Position numbers and translations under genes: made by a program. From NCBI GenBank assembly GCA_036260805.1, contig DATALZ010000003.1:1-38548 (forward strand): a stretch of DNA of 38,548 bases, in the 5' to 3' direction. The first letter of the stretch is position 1, and each line of letters opens with the position of its first letter. Positions 33,801-38,548 of the stretch are shown here, one piece after another. The notes beneath the pieces are model-generated. The model did no database searches and was not told where the DNA came from. It saw only the letters and a program-made list of their open reading frames with translations. This DNA comes from Thermocaproicibacter sp036260805 (lineage in GTDB: Bacteria; Bacillota; Clostridia; Oscillospirales; Acutalibacteraceae).

Positions 33801-36800
33801 CATGGACAGGCTCAAACTGGTCATCCCCAGGAGGCCAATTCAGTGTAGACAATACCGTTTCTTATCTGGGTACAAAATCTTTAAAAATCACCCAGAATAA
33901 CGCAAGTCCAGCGCGAAGCGGCGAGTACCAGACACTTCACAATCTTGTTCCAGGCAGTACATACACTCTTTCCGCTTATGTTAAAACGAGCGGCGTTTCT
34001 GGCGGATCCGGAGCCAACCTGTATGCCGTTTGCGGCAACAGCTCAACTTATTCCACACAAAACGGAAACGGCATATTTGGAGATAACGATTGGAAAAGGA
34101 TTTCACTTACCTTTACAGTACCAACCGGGTCGACATACGTTGAAGTATTCGGTGGGTTGAGTTATGCAAACGGCACTGCGTGGTTTGACTGTTTTCAGCT
34201 TGAAACAGGAGCCATAATGAACCCTTACAACATGCTGGAAAATAATGATTTTCTTTATAATTCCAATTACATGCCAAATCAGTGGGGGTATGTAAACACT
34301 ACCTCAGGTGACGGCATTACCAGCGGAAAAGTCAGAATATACGGCGACACCGGTTTAAACAAAAAATTCGCCCAAAATGTTTATATCAATAAGCCAGCCG
34401 CTAATCTCGCGTTCAGCATTTCCGGAAAAGCTACAGCGAATGCAGCACCGTCAGGTTCGGGACGTTTCTTTGCTTTGGATCTTGGCGTTCATTATACTGA
34501 TGGAACGTACGATTATCATGCGGTCAATTTTAATCCGGACACAAGTGCAGAACAGTACGCAACCGGAGTTATCCTTCCTGCGTCCAGTACAAAACAGGTT
34601 GCTTACGTGGTGTTTTCTTTTATATATTATAACAATATCAACTACGCTGATTTTGATAAGCTGCAGCTGAATATTGACGAAACGGGAACATCATATACCT
34701 TCGACAGCAAGGGTAATGTCGTTTCATCAAAACAAAACTCAAAGAATAAAGCAACGTATTCCTATTCTGACGCGGATGAGTTGGAAAGCAGTACTGGTTC
34801 CAACAGTGAAAATTACACCTATAAGCATAATAATTCCAGCAGACCGCACCAGCTTACATCTGCCCGTTCTACGCAGACTGGAACCGGCTTGGCATATGGT
34901 TATGACGGTTATGGCAATGTTACCAATACGAAAATGGGCACAATTGATACCTCGGGCAATTTGGTTTTAACCAGCCCTTATCTCGAAACCAGCAAAAATT
35001 ATTCCTATAATGGGAATTATGCGACCACACAAACCGACCAGCGCGGCAATGGGACAAGCTGCTCTATTGAAGAACTAAGCGGATTAAAGACGTCGGAACA
35101 GGATCCCAAAGGGAATATCACCCGCTATACCTATGACCCGAAATCATATCTGTTGACAGGGGTAAGCGGGACAAGCAGCGCAGGTGCAATAAGCAACAGC
35201 TATACATACTCTAATAACCTTCTGAGCAGTATTACGCACAATGGCTTTACCTACAATTTCAATTACGACGGCTTTGGCAACACAACTTCAATTAAGGTTG
35301 GAAGCCAGGCATTAATAACCAATGTCTTTGGTACAGCGAACGGAAACCTGTTGTCTTCCACATATGGCAACGGTTTTAAGCTGGGCTACACTTATGATAA
35401 TTATGATCGTGTGACAAGCGTAGCGAAAAACAGTCAAACTGCTTATCAGTATTCCTATGATGCGCGTGGAAATCTGGCGGTTTCTAGTGATCTATTATCT
35501 GGGACGAATACGCGTTACAGCTATGACTTGAGCGACCGCCTGCTGAAAAGAACGGTTTCGGACGGGAGCTCGATTGAATATTCCTATGACAATATGGATC
35601 GTTCCACCGGCACGTCTTACACCTTTGCCGGTCTCACCAAAAGCGCATCCTATTCTTATAAGGCTGACAACCGTAAAGGTGATGTGAGACTATTAACTGA
35701 CGGGACGATTACCAGAAATTATGATTCTTTGAATCGTGAAGACATTACTGATATTAATCCGGTCAAACAAACAGATCCAACCTTAAGGACTCAGCGCACT
35801 TTCATAAATGTCTCTGGAAATAAAACAACTACGTTAGCAGACACAATCGCAAATTATAAAAGAGTTGGCGGTACAAATACAACATTGTCAAGTTATCGCT
35901 ATACTTATGACGAAAACGGTAACATTCAGACAATTACCGATGCTGACGGTAAAGTGACAGCTTATACATACGATCAGCAAAATCAGTTGGTACGGACGGA
36001 TGACCAGAAGTCCGGCATCAGCACCACCTATACTTATGATGTAGGCGGAAATATCACCGGTACAAAAATGTATGCTTATACAACGGGCGATCTGGGAGCG
36101 CAAACAGGCAGCAGCAGTTATTCTTACGAAAATTCAAACTGGAAAGACCTTTTGACAAGCTACAACGGACAAAACATTACCTATGACGCGATTGGAAATC
36201 CGCTTTCCTACCGCGACGGAATGAGCTTCACATGGGATGGCCGGCAGCTTAAAACAGCAGTTGCTAATAGCAAAAACCTGAGCTATACTTACAACAGCGA
36301 TGGTATCCGTACCAGCAAAACAATCGACGGTGTAACTACAAAATACTTTGTGGATGGCAGCACCATTCTGGCTCAGCAAACCGGCAGTGACATCCTTTGG
36401 TTCCTTTACGACAGTGACGGAACAAGGGTCGGCTTCACTTACAACAATGTGGCCTATTATTACACGGCCAATGCTCAAGGCGACGTAACCGGTATTGTTG
36501 ATAAGGACTGCAACACGGTTGTTCAGTACAGCTATGATGCATGGGGCAAATTATTAAGCACAACCGGTTCTCATGCCGATACTATAGGCAAGGTAAATCC
36601 ATTCCTGTATCGCGGGTACTACTTCGATTCCGAAACAGGGCTGTATTATCTGAACAGCCGGTATTATGATTCTAACACAGGTAGATTTTTGAATGCGGAC
36701 AACCAAATAACATGTGGCAATGATTTGACTGGCATGAATTTGTTCGCATATTGTGGGAATAATCCGGCTAATAGGATTGACTCAACAGGTCATGCTTGGT

Positions 36801-37411
36801 GGCATTGGGCTATTGCCGCTACGATCGTAGTAGCGTGCGCTGTTGCAGTGGTAGTAACAGCAGGGGGTGCAGCCGCAGGAATAGCAGCCGTAGCTGCAGT
36901 GGGAAACGGCTTCCTTGCGGCAACTACAGCGTCGACTATTGCTGCGGGGGCATTTATTGGTTCATCAATGGCATTTGGGTATGCAGCGTTAACGGCAGCG
37001 GCCTCTTCCAGAACGACGCAAGATTTTGCTGACCAAGGTAGCTGGGGAACGGTAGCTGTAACGGCGGGTGGTGCCGTATTAGGCGGTGCAAGCGCGTATG
37101 CTTCTACTAGAGGTTCTGGTTCAGCATCCTCTGGAAAAGGAACTCAAAATCCAAAAGTTAAAGCTGCTGTTCAAAAAGGCCAGGCGATGCATAAGCAAAT
37201 GGATTATGGTCCTGGAACTTTAAAAGAAATAACAATTGCTCCTAAATGCCGTGTTGATGGAATTGATTTTAGTAACAGGATTATTTATGAATTAAAACCG
37301 AATAACCCTCAAGCTATTTCCAGAGGATTGAAACAACTTGATAGGTATACTACCGCTGCTAGTCAGCAGTATGGTGGTGAATGGACAGGTGTTCTCAAAC
37401 TATACGATTAG
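30848..37411 (+). CDS. Secreted Rhs/WapA-like polymorphic toxin with PD-(D/E)XK nuclease-type C-terminus
   Basis: 2187 residues. A signal peptide (MKKLSRFLAALLSVTILVQT) is followed by a WapA-like region with a Ser/Asn-rich linker (about 100-220). A DNRLRE domain (about 425-597: INDTFIS, WNSMSSKYTGTV, WDVTKVVKDW) and Rhs/YD repeats interrupted by two jelly-roll CBM-like domains (about 975-1285) come next. More YD repeats lead to the Rhs core (about 1918-1970: YRGYYFDSETGLYYLNSRYY). A hydrophobic Ala/Gly segment follows (possible translocation element). The tip (about 2095-2187) contains RVDGIDFSNRIIYELKPNN, with D2137/D2140 and E2148-x-K2150, a PD-(D/E)XK nuclease signature. Such proteins mediate contact-dependent competition; the tip would cleave nucleic acid in the target cell. 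ATG follows TAGGAGGATG. The tip's DNA is AT-richer than the shaft. Confidence 0.88.
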   Translation: MKKLSRFLAALLSVTILVQTFTINFCSAKEENATSSYSETQDPILSEQQKKEATIVTEDESKRTENSKTFLMSDGSYALALYKEPVHYQDASGNWQDIDNSLSLSSSTNSSVDQDNNTDSASSNPEASVDSQDAVNSSSSSESMITAESQNHINSSDSAESNASIDNQNSTVNSASSLEHGTSEDNQSTASSASSLNSTSSIDSPSNSLSLADSKAAQDNQELENKAAKSKIKLSTKLKSGKTVTIKKDGYSLKWGLDGANTVKSHVVTHDDSNLVQNQINQFLTVKNVESEVAYNNAFTNVDVHYILQSNDVKENIVLNNKDAQNEFTEIFDIGKMAVKQRDSKTIELFDKSDKDQKKPIYSIAAPQMEDASGIFSDGVTIKIVSQNKSKLTIQILTDENWLKDSSRVYPVTVDPYVFTSQDPATINDTFISQRLGGTNFGGNGAMYLGNETANYGACRILVKTQLPSLSKGDMIVGAKLYMVQYPDGFSSVNSSMEIDAHAMTSDWTESNATWNSMSSKYTGTVLDYFIGSKSTDNSYNTWDVTKVVKDWYNGATNYGIMLKAQDESAMSRNEYLASNNPGFNNYYPGLVINYVSNEGLENYWDYHTQPNGRAGTGHVNDYTGNLVYTLPIMSETGERAPLSINFVYNGYNSGKHFEDGTKGTINGWGWQTNLSQRIDPIIYTSNPTTTEQKRNNDLYNAGFRYVYLDEDGTEHYFNKSSTTTAAPNTYKDEDGLGITLTTNLSPTDEYYSLSFKDGTRSTYTSSGYVRKIYDSDNNFIILQYSGAVISTATDGAGRVTKFTCDASSHAITGIEQPDGNKITFSYNSGYLTTVYFADGKNASFLYDTDDSEHKMRQATDTDGSYIRYDYYGSSYACVSNRVYATAEYSADKVQGNYGYFSYNHDNSTTFTYVKSGVTTKETETFDNLGRTVSILNADGSASKKSYTSTDTKDGSANKMTDASSTTATVDNLLLDHNAELDNGTWTGSNWSSPGGQFSVDNTVSYLGTKSLKITQNNASPARSGEYQTLHNLVPGSTYTLSAYVKTSGVSGGSGANLYAVCGNSSTYSTQNGNGIFGDNDWKRISLTFTVPTGSTYVEVFGGLSYANGTAWFDCFQLETGAIMNPYNMLENNDFLYNSNYMPNQWGYVNTTSGDGITSGKVRIYGDTGLNKKFAQNVYINKPAANLAFSISGKATANAAPSGSGRFFALDLGVHYTDGTYDYHAVNFNPDTSAEQYATGVILPASSTKQVAYVVFSFIYYNNINYADFDKLQLNIDETGTSYTFDSKGNVVSSKQNSKNKATYSYSDADELESSTGSNSENYTYKHNNSSRPHQLTSARSTQTGTGLAYGYDGYGNVTNTKMGTIDTSGNLVLTSPYLETSKNYSYNGNYATTQTDQRGNGTSCSIEELSGLKTSEQDPKGNITRYTYDPKSYLLTGVSGTSSAGAISNSYTYSNNLLSSITHNGFTYNFNYDGFGNTTSIKVGSQALITNVFGTANGNLLSSTYGNGFKLGYTYDNYDRVTSVAKNSQTAYQYSYDARGNLAVSSDLLSGTNTRYSYDLSDRLLKRTVSDGSSIEYSYDNMDRSTGTSYTFAGLTKSASYSYKADNRKGDVRLLTDGTITRNYDSLNREDITDINPVKQTDPTLRTQRTFINVSGNKTTTLADTIANYKRVGGTNTTLSSYRYTYDENGNIQTITDADGKVTAYTYDQQNQLVRTDDQKSGISTTYTYDVGGNITGTKMYAYTTGDLGAQTGSSSYSYENSNWKDLLTSYNGQNITYDAIGNPLSYRDGMSFTWDGRQLKTAVANSKNLSYTYNSDGIRTSKTIDGVTTKYFVDGSTILAQQTGSDILWFLYDSDGTRVGFTYNNVAYYYTANAQGDVTGIVDKDCNTVVQYSYDAWGKLLSTTGSHADTIGKVNPFLYRGYYFDSETGLYYLNSRYYDSNTGRFLNADNQITCGNDLTGMNLFAYCGNNPANRIDSTGHAWWHWAIAATIVVACAVAVVVTAGGAAAGIAAVAAVGNGFLAATTASTIAAGAFIGSSMAFGYAALTAAASSRTTQDFADQGSWGTVAVTAGGAVLGGASAYASTRGSGSASSGKGTQNPKVKAAVQKGQAMHKQMDYGPGTLKEITIAPKCRVDGIDFSNRIIYELKPNNPQAISRGLKQLDRYTTAASQQYGGEWTGVLKLYD
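36350..36790 (+). repeat. Rhs core region, copy 1 (homologous to 37876-38325)
   Basis: Highly similar DNA to the orphan cassette downstream, from about TACTTT and ATTCTGGCTCA through the YD repeat and Rhs core up to GGCCATGCTTGG-like positions. The best block (GATTCCGAAACAGGGCTGTA and TATTATGATTCTAACACAGG) is identical in both. Confidence 0.8.
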
Positions 37412-37423
37412 AGGTAATATGAC

Positions 37424-37834
37424 ATGAACATAAAGCATGGTGATTACGTAAATTATCAAGTACCAGAAGGTTGGATAGTAGAAGAAAATGATGAGTTGAC
37501 TACCGTGTATAATAATGATGGTGAAGGGGCATTAACACTGTCTTTTTATACCATCATGGAGATGCAGGGAACTCTTGATGAACATATCAGTATAATGGCA
37601 AAAAAGTTCATTGATTGTAATCTTATAAAACTTCATTCATCTTTAATTTTGGATGGTACTAATAAGGAAAAGTCTGTGTTGTATGGCACAGGTACTACCC
37701 AAGATAATTGGTTCATTAAGATTTGGATTGTTGCAAAATGTCCCAAAGTCATTTTTGCAACATATCACAGCGAGAAAAAAACATCGGAAGTTAAAATAAT
37801 TGATAAGATTATTTCAAGTATTATCTTCAATTGA
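37424..37834 (+). CDS. Probable immunity protein for the Rhs nuclease toxin
   Basis: 136 residues, ATG 37424 with AGAGGT upstream, 12 bases after the Rhs stop. Soluble, acidic, with an alpha/beta pattern (YQVPEGWIVEENDELTTVY, ALTLSFYTI, WFIKIWIVAKCPKVIFATYH). It has a PsbP/Mog1-like feel, as seen in several immunity families, but this is only a fold guess. Position directly behind a polymorphic toxin tip, small size and AT-rich composition matching the tip are the standard signs of a cognate immunity gene. Confidence 0.7.
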   Translation: MNIKHGDYVNYQVPEGWIVEENDELTTVYNNDGEGALTLSFYTIMEMQGTLDEHISIMAKKFIDCNLIKLHSSLILDGTNKEKSVLYGTGTTQDNWFIKIWIVAKCPKVIFATYHSEKKTSEVKIIDKIISSIIFN

Positions 37835-37875
37835 TTTGTTGAAATGAAATTGGCAACGAAAAAAGTCTTAGCCGC

Positions 37876-38548
37876 CTACTTTTCTATGGACAATGCCGAA
37901 TTCTGGCTCAAAAACCGGCAACAGCATACTCTGGTTCCTTTACGACAGTGACGGGACGAGGGTCGGCTTTACTTACAACGGCACGGCCTATTATTACACC
38001 ACCAATGCTCAGGGCGACGTAACCGGTATTGTTGATAAGGACTGCAATACAGTTGTTGAGTACACATATGATTCCTGGGGCAAATTATTAAGCACAACCG
38101 GTTCTCTTGCCGATACCATTGGTAAGATAAATCCCTATCTATACCGTGGCTACTACTATGATTCCGAAACAGGGCTGTATTATCTGAACAGTAGGTATTA
38201 TGATTCTAACACAGGTAGGTTTTTGAATGCTGACGGGCAGGTCAAATCAGACTTTACTGGCTCGAATTTGTTCGCCTACTGTGGAAATAACCCGATTAGT
38301 AGAATTGACCCAGACGGCCATTCATGGTGGGATGTAGCAATCGCTTGTTTAGCCGTAGCTGTAGTCTGCGCGGCGGTAGCAGTTGCAGCACCTGTTGTGG
38401 CGACTGTCACTGGAATCGCTGTTATTTCATCGTTTGCATATGCAGCAGCGAGTGTAAGTCTGGTTTATGGATGTGTTGGAATCGCAGCTGCCGCAATAGC
38501 GACAACTCAATCTATAGCGGCATCTATTCCACACTCTTCTTCGCAAAC
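37876..38548 (+). pseudogene. Orphan Rhs C-terminal cassette (displaced rhs-CT), runs off the window
   Basis: From about 37915 to the window end the frame reads ILWFLYDSDGTRVGFTYNG, YYYTTNAQGDVTGI, YRGYYYDSETGLYYLNSRYY and RIDPDGHSWWDVAIA, then a new hydrophobic Ala/Val-rich segment. It parallels residues of the full Rhs protein up to the core and then diverges. There is no signal peptide, start codon or ribosome binding site. A one-base difference in the CTGGCTCA(G)CAAA region puts the upstream homology out of frame. This is the classic form of a displaced toxin cassette: silent, but able to replace the active tip by recombination in the shared core. Its toxin domain lies beyond the window. 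Confidence 0.75.

Noticed and set aside
36796..37032. Ser/Cys/Arg/Gly-rich + strand frame in the Rhs hydrophobic region
   Set aside because: It is a shifted reading of Ala/Gly/Val codons with no RBS.
1..38548. Integrase, serine recombinase, tRNA, rRNA or IS transposase genes
   Set aside because: None was seen on either strand, although the element must encode or borrow a recombinase; it is probably outside the window.

Overview
The window looks like part of a Gram-positive Clostridia genome, probably an Oscillospiraceae/Ruminococcaceae-type spore-former. The evidence is strong AGGAGG-type ribosome binding sites, a Firmicutes-type conjugation module (PcfB, Maff2, PrgI, VirB4, VirD4), a WapA-like Rhs protein with a DNRLRE region, and a C-terminal piece of a PdaB-like polysaccharide deacetylase. 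The genus cannot be fixed from sequence alone. All convincing genes are on the + strand.

Positions 1 to about 29,900 are the conserved backbone of an integrative and conjugative element (ICE) of the Tn1549/CTn type. In order it holds: the 3' end of an unrecognised gene; a secreted eight-domain Ig-like (BIG2) surface protein; a 56-codon P-loop ATPase remnant between two copies of a double hairpin; single-stranded DNA-binding protein; a 2652-residue methyltransferase/SNF2 helicase with a complete tnpV gene nested in another frame; an ArdC-like metalloprotein; a small conserved ORF; a candidate oriT; MobC; relaxase; PcfB; the coupling ATPase VirD4/TraG; Maff2 membrane protein; VirB6-like channel protein; PrgI; VirB4 ATPase; a lysozyme/M23 wall hydrolase; a DUF4315 protein; two paralogous unknown proteins; a DUF3991/Toprim primase-like protein; a small ORF; and a double winged-helix protein. 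Most of these genes touch or overlap, so they are probably cotranscribed. Together they would nick at oriT, process and pump single-stranded DNA, cut the peptidoglycan and protect the incoming DNA. No integrase or resolvase is visible, so at least one end of the element lies outside the window.

A Fic AMP-transferase gene (28,175-29,644) is cargo. It sits between two copies of the 3' end of the winged-helix gene, which suggests insertion with a duplication. The 30.2-30.5 kb stretch is a 5'-truncated deacetylase fragment with its own terminator and probably marks a junction.

Positions 30,848-38,548 are a polymorphic-toxin locus. A 2187-residue secreted Rhs/WapA-like protein ends in a PD-(D/E)XK nuclease-like toxin tip, followed by a likely immunity gene. 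After that comes a promoterless, start-less 'orphan' Rhs C-terminal cassette that repeats the Rhs core and runs off the window with a different C-terminus.

The most unusual signals are the nested tnpV, a 20-bp palindrome (AAGCGGAACCAGTTCCGCTT) present three times, a 12-mer (TGACACCCACCC) found on both flanks of the conserved core, the Walker-A-defective mini-ORF, the Fic cargo flanked by repeats, and the tandem Rhs toxin cassettes.
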